From assembly GCA_023701135.1 (NCBI GenBank), contig JAMPXP010000021.1, forward strand, positions 33,429 to 97,428: a stretch of DNA of 64,000 bases. The letters run 5' to 3'. Within the stretch, counting starts at the first letter, position 1. Every line of letters begins with the position of its first letter. Made by a program: the position numbers and the translations under genes. The stretch comes from Desulfobacula sp. (lineage in GTDB: Bacteria > Desulfobacterota > Desulfobacteria > Desulfobacterales > Desulfobacteraceae). The notes beneath the pieces are model-generated. The model saw only the letters and a program-made list of their open reading frames with translations. It had not been told where the DNA came from and did not search any database. Below, in pieces: positions 9,210 through 21,221 of this stretch.

Positions 9210-10301
9210 TCAGATTACTGTTTTCATGATTTCTTCAGCAATCTTTTCCAATGGGGCCACAACATCTGCAATGCCTGATTCGATAGGTTCCTTGGGCATT
9301 CCGTATACCGTGCAGGTCTCTTCATTCTGAGCGATGACAAAGCTTCCGTTATGTTTCATCTGCACTAGTCCTTTTGAGCCGTCAGAGCCCATCCCCGTCA
9401 TGATGACGCCGGTTGCCCGACCCACATAATACTGGGCAATGGATCGGAACAGGTAGTCCACCGAAGGTTTGCAGGAATTTTCCGGAGGATCATCGGTAAT
9501 TTTAATTTTCCGGGTAATGCCGTCGGCAGCGGCAATGATTTTCATCTGCTTTCCGCCCGGCGCGATATAGATCTTCCCGGCTTCAATGATATCACCTTCT
9601 TCCGCTTCCTTGACGTGGAGGGCGGATTTATTGTTCAAGCTGTTGGCAAGGGAAGCGGTAAACAATGGGGGCATATGCTGCACAATCAATACAGGGGCTT
9701 TAAGATTGCCCGGAAGCATGGGGATCATCCGGGTCAGGGCATTGGGACCGCCCGTTGAAATCCCGATTCCCACGATTTCCGATTTGGACCGGATGACCGG
9801 TTTCTGGGGAACGGGTATGGGCTGCCGGGGTTTGTCCGTGATGGGTCCGGCAACTTTAGGCTGAATTTTTTCATGGATTTTAAATTTTGTTTCTTTCTGC
9901 CTTTTTAGGGCATTAACAATGGGTAAGATGGCAGCCCTTACTTTTTCCATGTTTTCAGCCATTTTGCCCTGATCCGGTTTGGGAACAAAATCAAAAGCAC
10001 CCAGTTCCAGGGCTTTAATCGTCATTTCACTACCGTGCTGGGTCAGGGTGGACAGCATGATGACAACCGGGGCATAGGATTTGTCTTTCAGGGCTTGAAG
10101 GACCTCGATGCCGTTTAACTCCGGCATTTCAATATCAAGGGTGATAAAATCAGGTTTCAGCGAATCGATTTTGGATAAAGCGATTTTCCCGTTGTTGGCG
10201 GTTCCCACAACTTCAACAAAGGGGATTTCCTTTAAAACATCGCCCACTATCTTTCGATAGACAATGGTATCATCGATAACAACTGCTCTGAGTTTGTCCA
10301 T
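9210..10301 (-). CDS. cheB: Chemoreceptor methylesterase/deamidase CheB
   Basis: CheB removes methyl groups from receptors when phosphorylated by CheA. Its 363 residues hold a receiver domain (residues ~5-125, Asp56 in 'FITLDIEMPELNG') and a C-terminal esterase with the Ser-His-Asp triad visible in 'GISTGGPNAL', 'VQHMPPLFTASLA' and 'GMGSDGSKG'. The linker is Lys/Pro-rich. Its first base overlaps the last base of cheW (ATGA-type coupling). Together with CheR it gives this system a full adaptation branch. Confidence 0.96.
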   Translation of the reverse strand: MDKLRAVVIDDTIVYRKIVGDVLKEIPFVEVVGTANNGKIALSKIDSLKPDFITLDIEMPELNGIEVLQALKDKSYAPVVIMLSTLTQHGSEMTIKALELGAFDFVPKPDQGKMAENMEKVRAAILPIVNALKRQKETKFKIHEKIQPKVAGPITDKPRQPIPVPQKPVIRSKSEIVGIGISTGGPNALTRMIPMLPGNLKAPVLIVQHMPPLFTASLANSLNNKSALHVKEAEEGDIIEAGKIYIAPGGKQMKIIAAADGITRKIKITDDPPENSCKPSVDYLFRSIAQYYVGRATGVIMTGMGSDGSKGLVQMKHNGSFVIAQNEETCTVYGMPKEPIESGIADVVAPLEKIAEEIMKTVI

Positions 10302-10750
10302 TATTCCTTTAAAACCTCGTCAATATCCAGAATTCCGATCAACTGTTTCTCGGTTTTCAGCACCCCCTTGAAAAATTTGCCTTTGGCGCCGCCGATATTG
10401 GAAGGGGATGGCTCTATGCTGTCTTTCCTGGCCGAGACCACATCGCTGATGGCATCAATCAATAGGCCAATATGCTCGTCCTCTGAATTAACAATAATAT
10501 TTCTGCTGTCTTTGCTCCTGTTGACAGGCGCGAGGCCCAGCTTTTTTCCAAGATCAATGATGGTGACGATCCGGCCCCTCAAGTTTAAGATCCCTTCAAT
10601 ATAGTCAGGGGCCTGGGGAACTTTGGTGATTTCAAAATGTTTATTGATTTCCTGGATATTGAGGATGTTGATGCCGCAAAGGGCTCCCCCAACAAAAAAC
10701 GTGGAGAATTCCAATTCATCTGAAAAAGTCTCTGGGATATCGTTGGCCAT
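10301..10750 (-). CDS. cheW: Chemotaxis coupling protein CheW
   Basis: This is a 149-residue single CheW/SH3-like domain that links receptors to CheA. Hallmarks are 'FFVGGALCGINILNIQEI' at the N-terminus, 'GILNLRGRIVTIIDLGKKLGL' in the middle and 'IGLLIDAISDVV' later. It is the second gene of the operon, directly after cheA, and is coupled to cheB by a one-base overlap. Confidence 0.95.
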   Translation of the reverse strand: MANDIPETFSDELEFSTFFVGGALCGINILNIQEINKHFEITKVPQAPDYIEGILNLRGRIVTIIDLGKKLGLAPVNRSKDSRNIIVNSEDEHIGLLIDAISDVVSARKDSIEPSPSNIGGAKGKFFKGVLKTEKQLIGILDIDEVLKE

Positions 10751-10780
10751 CTTTTTCTCCTTGCATTAAACAAAATTTGG

Positions 10781-13700
10781 TTATTTGCTCAGGCTCAATC
10801 TCTGGCGGACCACTTTCATAAGTTTTTCCCTGTCAAGTTTGATCTCATATTCATCAATCCCGACCCGTTTACCCTTTTCAATATGGGCCTCGCTGGCCAG
10901 GGAAGTGAGCGCAATAACAGTGAGATGAGCGTATTTCGGGTCGTTCTTAATCCGTTTGGTCAATTCAAACCCGTCCATATTGGGCATTTCAAGGTCAGTG
11001 ACCACAATATCAATTTCATCGGCCCGTTTGTTTAAGAGTTCCCAGGCGACGAGCCCGTCTTCAGCCTCAATAACCTTAAATCCATCCTCTTCCATAAAGG
11101 TTTTGACCTGATTCCTGAAAAAAGCGGAATCCTCGGCAAATAAGATTATTTTTTCTCCGGATGTGGCCATTTCAGCCGCTGCTTTTGCTTCCTCCTTAAA
11201 CCAGCCGGGATTCAGGATTTTCACCATCTCAAAAATATCCACCAGAAGGGTGGTGTGCTGGTTAATGATCATTGAACCTGAGATGGCCGGTTGCTTGAGG
11301 GTGCTCTCATCAATATCAAGGTTTATTTCCAGGGCGTCAATGGGCGGCATGACCATCAGGCCCAGCTCTCTGTCTTTGATCTTGAATACAATGACTTCTT
11401 GCTGATCCCTAGGGGCAAGGGGCTGGAAATTTGCCACCTGTGACAGCTCATAGAGCGGCAGTGCCCCGCCTCTGTATTGAACGACTTTACTGTTGCCGAT
11501 CTGTTCGATGTTCGATGTTTGAACCCGTTCTATCCTCTCGACAAGATTGAGGGGTGCGGCAAAGTATTCGGATTCGGAATTTTTAAATGTCAGTAAGGCA
11601 GCCTTGTCTTTGGCTGCCGCCGCTGCCTCTTCCGCTGCCCTGGCCATCTGCCCGGCTTCGGACACGGCGGATAGTTCGGCCATCTGGGCAAGGTTTGAAA
11701 TATCAAGAATCAAGGCGACCTTTCCATCCCCCATAATGGTGGCACCGGCATAGGCTGAACATTTTTTCAAATGCCTGCCCACAGGTTTTACAACGATTTC
11801 CTCTGAATCCAATAATTTGTCCACCACCAGTCCGTATTTGAAGGCCCCTGCTGAAACAACGGCAATATTGATGGCGCTTGCTGAATGATAGCGCCGGTCT
11901 TCAGTCTTTCTCTGGGGGAAATCGGCATCACCGTCCTGGGTGTCCAGGATCACGCCCTCTTCAGTGATAATGTGATGCTTGGACCTTCTGTCGGCAAGGT
12001 TTTGTCTTCGCTCAGGCAATTCTTCGCTGACGGCCGGAACGGTGTAGGTTTTTTCAATGCCGAGCATCTCGGCAAGGTTAAGCAAGGGGAGAAGTTCACC
12101 TCTGAGCCTTACCACTGCTGCATCTCCGACCTTTTCAATTTTTTCTTTGACCTGGGCTGCCGGGATTCTGAGCAGCTCGTTTAAATTGACCTGGGGAACG
12201 GCATATCTTTCATTACCCACCGACGTGATCTGGCTTGGGATAATGGCAAGGGTCAGGGGTAGCTTGATCTGAATATCGGTACCTTCTCCGGGCACGGAAT
12301 CCAGCTCAATGATACCGCCAAGATTGCTGATATTCGTTACCACCACATCCATGCCGACACCCCGGCCCGAAACATCGGTAACCTCTTTGGCCGTTGAAAA
12401 ACCAGGCAGGAAAATGAGTTCCATCTTCTGCTTGTCGGACATCTCAGAAACCTGCTGCTCGGAGATCAGATTTTTGTCAACTGCGGAATTGGCAATTTTA
12501 TTCGGGTGAAGCCCTCTTCCGTCATCGGAAATTACAATATTCACCTGCCCTGCTTCATGGAAGGCTTTTAGGATGATTTTTCCCGTGGGCTGTTTTCCCA
12601 TCTGTTCTCTTTCCATGGGGCTTTCGATCCCATGGTCTACGGAGTTCCGGATCAGATGGGTCAACGGATCATTGATGGATTCCAGGATGGTTTTATCCAA
12701 TTCGACATCTTTGCCTTCAATGATCAGATCAATGGTTTTCCCGAGCTGATGGGACAGATCCCGGACCACACGGCTGAATTTATTCAAAATATTGGCGATG
12801 GGCTGCATTCTTGTCCGCATGATGGCTTCCTGGAGTTCGGAGGTAATCATATCGATTCTCTGGCTGGATAATTCGGTTGCCTTCTGATTTGAGGAATTGA
12901 TGCCCTGAAGCAATTGATTACGACTTAAAACAAGCTCTCCGGCAAGGTTCATCAGGGTATCCAGAAGGCCCACATTCACCCTGAGTGAGGATTGGGGTTT
13001 GGCTGCGGCATTCATTTCTTTTTCCGCAGAGGACTGGGTCTCTTCCTCATTCTCCTCGGTTTTTTTAATTTCTTTTGCGGCAGATATGGCAGATTGCTTT
13101 TGGTTTTCAACTGGTGCCGGTTTTATCGTTTTGCTTATTTGCTGTTCAGTTGAGGTCGGTTTGGGTGCTCTTATGGGTTTCATGACACTGGGTTCGCCGT
13201 CTGGATTTTTAACGGTGGCAGACACAATCATCTGGTCTGAAACGGCATGGATGTATTGCTTTTTAATGTCAAATAAAGTTTCCGTCATGTCATATTCTAT
13301 AATGGAGGCGAACAGAACCTGGAACGGTATCCTGGCGGGAACGCTGTCATCATAGAGTGTTCCCACGGAATCAAAATCAATCCTGGAGTCGATGATGATT
13401 CCTGTTTTCTGCAAGCTGTTCAAGACTTCGATGGGATTTTTATCTTTTCTCTGGATATCATGAATCAAATCGTACTCCACCAGAAAAAGATTTTTTCCTT
13501 CTGATTTATATTGCTCCATTTCAAAGAGGGATACCTGGGGAAAGATCCTTCCGTCCGGAAGGACAATGTCCACAATTTTGGAAACCATTTCTTTTTTTTC
13601 TTCAGGAACCGATGCCTTTGTGATATTTTCAAGGGCGGTGATATGGTGGGAAACATCCACCTCATTGCTGGTCTCGATATTCTTTAACAGAGTTTCAAGT

Positions 13701-13993
13701 TGATCAAACCCTTTTAACAAAACACTGATCCGTGTCGAATCCGGAATCAATTCTCTGTTTCGGATGAGGCCTAGAACATTTTCCAGATGGTGGGACAGGT
13801 CTTTTATGGTGGTCAACCCCATGAACCCGGCCCCGCCCTTAATCGAATGGGCAGCCCGGAAAACATTATTCACAAGATCCAGGTCTATGTTTTCACCCGC
13901 TTCCTCAATGGTCAAAAGATCGCTTTCAATATCTCCTAAATGATCGAGTGATTCTTCGATATACATTTGTAGGGTTTCGTCATCTTGAAACAT
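10781..13993 (-). CDS. cheA: Hybrid CheA histidine kinase with two CheW-like domains and a receiver
   Basis: The 1070-residue kinase has an HPt domain at the N-terminus (phosphorylated His49 in 'AAHSIKGGAGFM'), a long linker, the dimerisation helices ('LDTLMNLAGELVLSRNQLLQ'), an HATPase domain ('NSVDHGIE', 'DDGRGL', 'GRGVGMDVV'), two CheW-like modules separated by an Ala-rich helix ('AARAAEEAAAAAKDKA'), and a C-terminal receiver (~947-1070, Asp1000 in 'VVTDLEMPNMDGFEL'). The ATG at 13993 has AGGAG just upstream; the longer frame to 14044 has no family sequence. The hybrid form is typical of Frz- or Pil-like 'alternative function' systems rather than classical swimming chemotaxis, although this cannot be decided from sequence alone. 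Confidence 0.93.
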   Translation of the reverse strand: MFQDDETLQMYIEESLDHLGDIESDLLTIEEAGENIDLDLVNNVFRAAHSIKGGAGFMGLTTIKDLSHHLENVLGLIRNRELIPDSTRISVLLKGFDQLETLLKNIETSNEVDVSHHITALENITKASVPEEKKEMVSKIVDIVLPDGRIFPQVSLFEMEQYKSEGKNLFLVEYDLIHDIQRKDKNPIEVLNSLQKTGIIIDSRIDFDSVGTLYDDSVPARIPFQVLFASIIEYDMTETLFDIKKQYIHAVSDQMIVSATVKNPDGEPSVMKPIRAPKPTSTEQQISKTIKPAPVENQKQSAISAAKEIKKTEENEEETQSSAEKEMNAAAKPQSSLRVNVGLLDTLMNLAGELVLSRNQLLQGINSSNQKATELSSQRIDMITSELQEAIMRTRMQPIANILNKFSRVVRDLSHQLGKTIDLIIEGKDVELDKTILESINDPLTHLIRNSVDHGIESPMEREQMGKQPTGKIILKAFHEAGQVNIVISDDGRGLHPNKIANSAVDKNLISEQQVSEMSDKQKMELIFLPGFSTAKEVTDVSGRGVGMDVVVTNISNLGGIIELDSVPGEGTDIQIKLPLTLAIIPSQITSVGNERYAVPQVNLNELLRIPAAQVKEKIEKVGDAAVVRLRGELLPLLNLAEMLGIEKTYTVPAVSEELPERRQNLADRRSKHHIITEEGVILDTQDGDADFPQRKTEDRRYHSASAINIAVVSAGAFKYGLVVDKLLDSEEIVVKPVGRHLKKCSAYAGATIMGDGKVALILDISNLAQMAELSAVSEAGQMARAAEEAAAAAKDKAALLTFKNSESEYFAAPLNLVERIERVQTSNIEQIGNSKVVQYRGGALPLYELSQVANFQPLAPRDQQEVIVFKIKDRELGLMVMPPIDALEINLDIDESTLKQPAISGSMIINQHTTLLVDIFEMVKILNPGWFKEEAKAAAEMATSGEKIILFAEDSAFFRNQVKTFMEEDGFKVIEAEDGLVAWELLNKRADEIDIVVTDLEMPNMDGFELTKRIKNDPKYAHLTVIALTSLASEAHIEKGKRVGIDEYEIKLDREKLMKVVRQRLSLSK

Positions 13994-14120
13994 ATCAAAT
14001 CTCCTGAATGGGTTGTAACACTGAAATGGTAATAAACGGTCCAATACCTCTTATTGCAGCAATTTACAGAAGATATCATAAAAAGTCAAACCCGGAATGC
14101 TGAAATATAAGGGCAATTCA

Positions 14121-15356
14121 TTAAATTTTTCGCACAATATCATTGACCCGGCAATCTGCTTCAATCTTGATCAATACGATGGTATTGGGTTTCGCATCGG
14201 AAATGGGATGATGTTGAATATCAGTAAGTTCCATGATTTTAAACGGTTTAGGGTTTTGCCGGGGGGACAGAATTTCAATGAAATCCCCAAGACTGATCCT
14301 GTTTCGGATTTCTACGATATAGGTTTGAGGGGCATCAATCCCGATAATTTTTCCGACGAAACCGTGGATTTCCCCTTTATGCCGGTTATCGTAGTTTTGA
14401 AGGGTTTCGCCGGGTTTGTCAAAATAGAACCCGGTACAATATTCCCGGTGAAACACCCGGTAGAGTTCGGAAAACCATTCCGGGTCCGTTTTGTAGGTTT
14501 CCGGATCGCTGATATATCGGTCAATGGCATTTCGATAGGTCTTGACAACGGATGCAAGATAGTTGATTCCCTTCATGCGGCCTTCAATTTTGAGGGAGGT
14601 GATGCCGGCCCGGATCAGTTCGGGAATATGTTCAATCATGCACAGGTCTTTTGAATTGAAGATATAGGTACCTCTCTCGTCTTCAAGAACCGGGTGGTAT
14701 TGATCCGGCCGCAATTCCTCCACAACGGCATATTTCCAGCGACAGGGATGGCTGCAAAGCCCCCGGTTGCTGTCCCGGCCGCTTAGAAAACTGCTTAAAA
14801 GGCAGCGGCCGGAATAGGAAATGCACATGGCGCCGTGAACAAAGACTTCTGTTTCCATGGGGGAATGCCCGGCAATTTCCCGGATTTCGGATAGGGATAA
14901 TTCCCTGGCCAGGTTGACGCGTTTAACGCCTAAGCGATGCCAGAATTCTACGGCATTGATATTGGTGGTATTGGCCTGGGTACTGAGGTGAACAGGGATA
15001 TGGGGAATGATGTCCTTTGCCAGGAGTAAGATTCCGGGGTCGGAGATAATGATGGCATCCGGGCCGATCTTTCCTGTTTGTGATAAAAAGGCCCTGATTT
15101 TTTCCTGCTCGTGATTCCGTGAATAGATATTGCAGGCAAGGTACACTTTAACCTTCTGCCGATGGGCGAACGCAACAGCATTGATAAGTTCTGCCTCGGA
15201 AAAATTGCCTGAAAAATTTCTCAGGCTGAAGTCATTTCCAGCCAGATAGACTGCATCTGCGCCATAGTGAACTGCGATTTCAAGTTTTTCAAAATTCCCC
15301 GCCGGCGCAAGCAGTTCAGGCTTAATCAAGGCTTTTTCAGAAGTGTTCTGTATCAT
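14121..15356 (-). CDS. U32-family protein (TrhP/YegQ-RlhA type)
   Basis: The 411-residue product has the U32 opening 'PELLAPAGNFEKLEIAV..GADAVYLAG' and the cysteine region 'GAMCISYSGRCLLSSF....NRGLCSHPCRW', which in this family binds an Fe-S cluster. Characterised relatives (TrhP, RlhA) hydroxylate tRNA or 23S rRNA bases using prephenate. The older 'peptidase/collagenase' label is probably wrong for this branch. The ATG at 15356 lies only two bases after the encoded CCA end of tRNA-Arg. The only G-rich stretch that could act as a ribosome site is the tRNA acceptor stem. The frame runs through the tRNA up to 15392, but starting there would be implausible. Confidence 0.85.
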   Translation of the reverse strand: MIQNTSEKALIKPELLAPAGNFEKLEIAVHYGADAVYLAGNDFSLRNFSGNFSEAELINAVAFAHRQKVKVYLACNIYSRNHEQEKIRAFLSQTGKIGPDAIIISDPGILLLAKDIIPHIPVHLSTQANTTNINAVEFWHRLGVKRVNLARELSLSEIREIAGHSPMETEVFVHGAMCISYSGRCLLSSFLSGRDSNRGLCSHPCRWKYAVVEELRPDQYHPVLEDERGTYIFNSKDLCMIEHIPELIRAGITSLKIEGRMKGINYLASVVKTYRNAIDRYISDPETYKTDPEWFSELYRVFHREYCTGFYFDKPGETLQNYDNRHKGEIHGFVGKIIGIDAPQTYIVEIRNRISLGDFIEILSPRQNPKPFKIMELTDIQHHPISDAKPNTIVLIKIEADCRVNDIVRKI

Positions 15357-15358
15357 AA

Positions 15359-15433
15359 TGGTGCCCCCGGCAAGAATCGAACTTGCGCACAAGGATTAGG
15401 AATCCTATGCTCTATCCACTGAGCTACGGGGGC
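15359..15433 (-). tRNA. tRNA-Arg (anticodon CCT)
   Basis: Read on the minus strand, the 75 bases fold into a cloverleaf. The acceptor is GCCCCCG/CGGGGGC with discriminator A and an encoded CCA. The D arm is GCTC/GAGC and the T arm is GCAAG-TTCGATT-CTTGC. The anticodon loop is TTCCTAA, giving CCT at 15400-15398, which reads the Arg codon AGG. The first pair of the anticodon stem is T-T, otherwise pairing is good. The gene sits five bases after the lytic transglycosylase stop and two bases before the U32 start, with no terminator on either side. Confidence 0.93.
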
Positions 15434-15438
15434 AAAGA

Positions 15439-17271
15439 CTATTGAATGATTAAATTCTGCCCCGGAAAAATCTTGCTTTTTTTGCTCAGATGATTCAAGG
15501 CAAGGAGCCTGTCCACAGAGATCTTATGTTTTTTTGCAATGGAAAGCGGGCTGTCACCATTTTTAACCTTGTACCGGGTCACGGTTTCTTTAGGCGGTGA
15601 GATCTGTTTCCCGGATGCGATGGTCAGATTCTGGCCCACAGTTAAGGTCGTTCCGGATAATTTATTCTCAGCCATGATGCTTTTTGTGGTGGTATTGAAT
15701 TTTTCAGCAATGGCGAACAGGTTGTCTCCCCGCTGGACCGTGTATTTTTGAACCGTTTTTGTTTTTTCAAGTTTTCCAGGCCGGGCTGCCGTTTTCGGAG
15801 TGCCCTGATCATCAGATGCATCCGGAATCTTTAATTTTCTGCCGGCAGTAAGTTTCCGCGCCTTCCCCAGATTATTGGCGTCCATTATGGCCTCCGGGGT
15901 GGTCTTATATTTTTCTGCAATACTGAATAGGGTTTCCCGTTTTCCCACTCGATGTGTGATATAAGAAGTCTGAGGCAAAGGAGAAGAGGTTGATTTAATG
16001 GAATCTGCTTTGGACAGAAACAGCTCGGCTTTTTCTTCGGGCACCCTCAATTGGTAGGTTTCATCCGGCAGCATGGCATATCTGAGTTCCGGGTTAAGAT
16101 CCTGCAATACAGCCGCATCCACCCCTATTTCATCGGCGATATCACTGAGCCGGACCTGGTTTGTTATTTCACAGGTTCTATAGGGAATGGGAGACAAGGG
16201 TTGTTCTATGCTGATATTGTATTTTTCGAGATTATTGATGATATGAAGGGTTGCCAGAAATCTGGGGACATATCTGGCGGTTTCCCGGGGAAGTTTTTGA
16301 TAAAGATCCCAGAAATTATCCAGGTAGTTGATCTTTTGGGTCCGGATGGTGCCGAGGACTCTTCCTTCACCGCAATTATAGGCGGCAAGGGCCGTGGTCC
16401 AGTCCCCGAACAGGCCGTGAAGCTCTTTTAGGTAATTGATGGCGGCAAGGGTTGCTTTTTCCGGGTCCATGCGTTCATCAATATAATGATCGCGGTTTAA
16501 TCCGAATTTATATCCGGTGGAAGGAATAAACTGCCATAATCCAAGCGCTCTCGCAGAGGAAAGGGCTCTCAATTTAAACCCGCTTTCAATGAGGGGGAGC
16601 CAGGAGATTTCTTCCGGAAGGCCTGCTTTTTTTAATTCGGAAATAATATAGGGCCTGTACCGGTGGGACCGTTCAAGGGCCTGGATAAAAAAGTTTCGTT
16701 CCGGCCCGGTCAAGCTGTTGATTTCATCCTGGACAAAATTGTTCATGATGAGGGGGATTTCATTGTGGGGCCCGTTTGCTACGGTTTGACGGGAGGCATA
16801 AATTTCAAGAATCCGCTTGGAAATCAGAAACCGGACATCTTCTTTCTGCTGATAAAATTCAGGATAGGTTTCCGTTTCGATTTCCATAATGGATGCATAC
16901 GCATCATCAAGATTGCTTAAAGCGTCCTCGATTTTGCCCTCTTCCCACATTTCCTGGGCTGAATTGCAAAGCTCCAGGGCCTCGTCGATTTTTTGCTGGG
17001 CAAAAAGATCTGAATCCCCGTTTTCCTGATCTGATGGATTTTCAGATTCAGATAGGTCTGTTTTTTCATAATCATCAAAACCGGAACGGGTTGAAGATCT
17101 GCTTCCGTTAATTTTTTTTGAATCCTGCTCAGAAGATTCAAGGCCGTTGTGCGAGCCAGAAAGGCCCTGGGTGTTTATGAATTGTTCCGAGGTCGTGGCG
17201 CGAAATGATTGCTGGCAACCTGCAAAGATCCAAAAACATACTGAGATGATGGCAAGTTTTGATTTTAACAT
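15439..17271 (-). CDS. MltD-like lytic murein transglycosylase lipoprotein with three LysM domains
   Basis: The 610-residue product cleaves the glycan backbone of peptidoglycan. The N-terminus 'LAIISVCFWIFAGC' is a lipoprotein signal with a lipobox ending in Cys. A low-complexity Ser/Glu linker follows, then the SLT/MltD catalytic domain with Glu in 'WLPLIESGFKLRALSSARALGLWQF' and 'NYLKELHGLFGDWTTALAAYNCG'. Three LysM repeats end the protein ('HRVGKRETLFSIAEKY', 'YTVQRGDNLFAIAEKF', 'YKVKNGDSPLSIAKKH'). The start ATG follows AAGGAGAG. It is first in an apparent transcript with tRNA-Arg and the U32 gene. Confidence 0.92.
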   Translation of the reverse strand: MLKSKLAIISVCFWIFAGCQQSFRATTSEQFINTQGLSGSHNGLESSEQDSKKINGSRSSTRSGFDDYEKTDLSESENPSDQENGDSDLFAQQKIDEALELCNSAQEMWEEGKIEDALSNLDDAYASIMEIETETYPEFYQQKEDVRFLISKRILEIYASRQTVANGPHNEIPLIMNNFVQDEINSLTGPERNFFIQALERSHRYRPYIISELKKAGLPEEISWLPLIESGFKLRALSSARALGLWQFIPSTGYKFGLNRDHYIDERMDPEKATLAAINYLKELHGLFGDWTTALAAYNCGEGRVLGTIRTQKINYLDNFWDLYQKLPRETARYVPRFLATLHIINNLEKYNISIEQPLSPIPYRTCEITNQVRLSDIADEIGVDAAVLQDLNPELRYAMLPDETYQLRVPEEKAELFLSKADSIKSTSSPLPQTSYITHRVGKRETLFSIAEKYKTTPEAIMDANNLGKARKLTAGRKLKIPDASDDQGTPKTAARPGKLEKTKTVQKYTVQRGDNLFAIAEKFNTTTKSIMAENKLSGTTLTVGQNLTIASGKQISPPKETVTRYKVKNGDSPLSIAKKHKISVDRLLALNHLSKKSKIFPGQNLIIQ

Positions 17272-17311
17272 TTCTCTCCTTGATCCTTATGGGTTTAGTG
17301 TTTTGAAGGTT

Positions 17312-17340
17312 TTATTAGTAAATTAGGTAGGCCTTGTCAA
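17312..17340 (-). promoter_or_regulatory. Candidate sigma-70 promoter for the transglycosylase/tRNA-Arg unit
   Basis: On the minus strand a perfect -35 TTGACA (17340-17335) is followed after 17 bases by TAATAA (17317-17312). The predicted start near 17305 would leave a ~34-base leader with the AAGGAGAG ribosome site before the ATG at 17271. The -10 box is poor, so confidence is moderate. Confidence 0.42.
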
Positions 17341-17455
17341 GTATATATGTTGCAGGTGTATAAATAGTCAGGGAATATTCTTAAATTCTCCTTGAATGTG
17401 AGGGCGGATATTGCTATTAGTTGGATGGCAAAATCATGTGATTTATACATTATGA

Positions 17456-18751
<1,296 letters not shown>

Positions 18752-18761
18752 TGGACGATGA

Positions 18762-20432
<1,671 letters not shown>

Positions 20433-20435
20433 ATC

Positions 20436-20479
20436 ATGAGAAGGAGCGCAAAAATTTTCATTTTTGCGCTCCTTCTCAT
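20436..20479. repeat. Perfect 20-bp hairpin starting at the protease ATG
   Basis: Bases 20436-20455 are the exact reverse complement of 20460-20479, with a four-base loop (TTTC). The left arm begins with the ATG of the protease gene and contains GAAGGAGCGC; the right arm contains GCGCTCCTTC. No T-run follows, so it is not a standard terminator. In mRNA the start codon and first 14 codons would be locked in a stable stem directly behind pyrG. Confidence 0.9.
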
Positions 20480-21221
20480 TGTATCGTGTTCATCAGCAAC
20501 GGCCGATGAAACCGATGCAGCCGAAGACAACCGGCTCTCAAATCTGATTAAAAAAATCAAACCTTCCATTGTGGCCGTTGGCACCTATTATTTTAATGAT
20601 GTTCCCAAGGCCGCCTATCTGGGAACGGGTTTTATCATTGACAACGGGAAAAGACTTGTGACCAATTATCATGTCGTCCAGCCCATCCTGGAAAAAAAGA
20701 AAACCGCTTATCTGAGAATATTCCACGTGAATTTTCCCGACACCGGGATCAAGGCGGGGATTTTGGCCGTGGATGAATTTCATGACCTTGCCATCCTGGA
20801 ACATGAATCAGAGCCGCTGCCTTCGCTGACGCTCGGGGAGTCCACTTTGGTGAGAGAAGGGCATGGGGTTATTTTTACAGGCTATCCCGTCGGGCTGGTC
20901 TTCGGACTGAACCCCACGACCCATAGCGGAATCGTTTCAGGCATCGCCCCCCTTATCAAGCCCAGCCCCAGCGCAAGAATCATTGACGGGGACCTGATCC
21001 GGCATCTGAACAAGCCCTATGATATCCTCCAAATAGATGCCTCCGCCCTGCCGGGGAACAGCGGAAGCCCGGTCATCCTAAGAAGCTCGGGCCAGGTGGT
21101 CGGTGTCATCAATATGGTATTTGTAAAGGGTAAAAAAGAGCACGCCCTGTCCGAGCCCACCGGCATCACCTATGCCATTCCCTCGGATTTTATCAAGGCC
21201 CTGAAAAAATCAATCCCATGA
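20436..21221 (+). CDS. Secreted trypsin-like (S1/HtrA-type) serine protease without PDZ domain
   Basis: The 261-residue product has a signal peptide 'MRRSAKIFIFALLLIVSCSS', possibly lipidated at Cys18, so it acts outside the cytoplasm. The chymotrypsin-fold triad is visible: His79 ('VTNYHVV'), Asp117 ('EFHDLAIL') and Ser209 ('LPGNSGSPV'). HtrA/DegP relatives continue into PDZ domains; this one stops after the protease domain. No Shine-Dalgarno sequence precedes the ATG at 20436, and the first 15 codons form the perfect hairpin. An ATT at 20454 lies seven bases after an AAGGAG inside that hairpin but would destroy the signal peptide n-region. Its 3' end overlaps a small minus-strand gene by 29 bases. 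Confidence 0.82.
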   Translation: MRRSAKIFIFALLLIVSCSSATADETDAAEDNRLSNLIKKIKPSIVAVGTYYFNDVPKAAYLGTGFIIDNGKRLVTNYHVVQPILEKKKTAYLRIFHVNFPDTGIKAGILAVDEFHDLAILEHESEPLPSLTLGESTLVREGHGVIFTGYPVGLVFGLNPTTHSGIVSGIAPLIKPSPSARIIDGDLIRHLNKPYDILQIDASALPGNSGSPVILRSSGQVVGVINMVFVKGKKEHALSEPTGITYAIPSDFIKALKKSIP

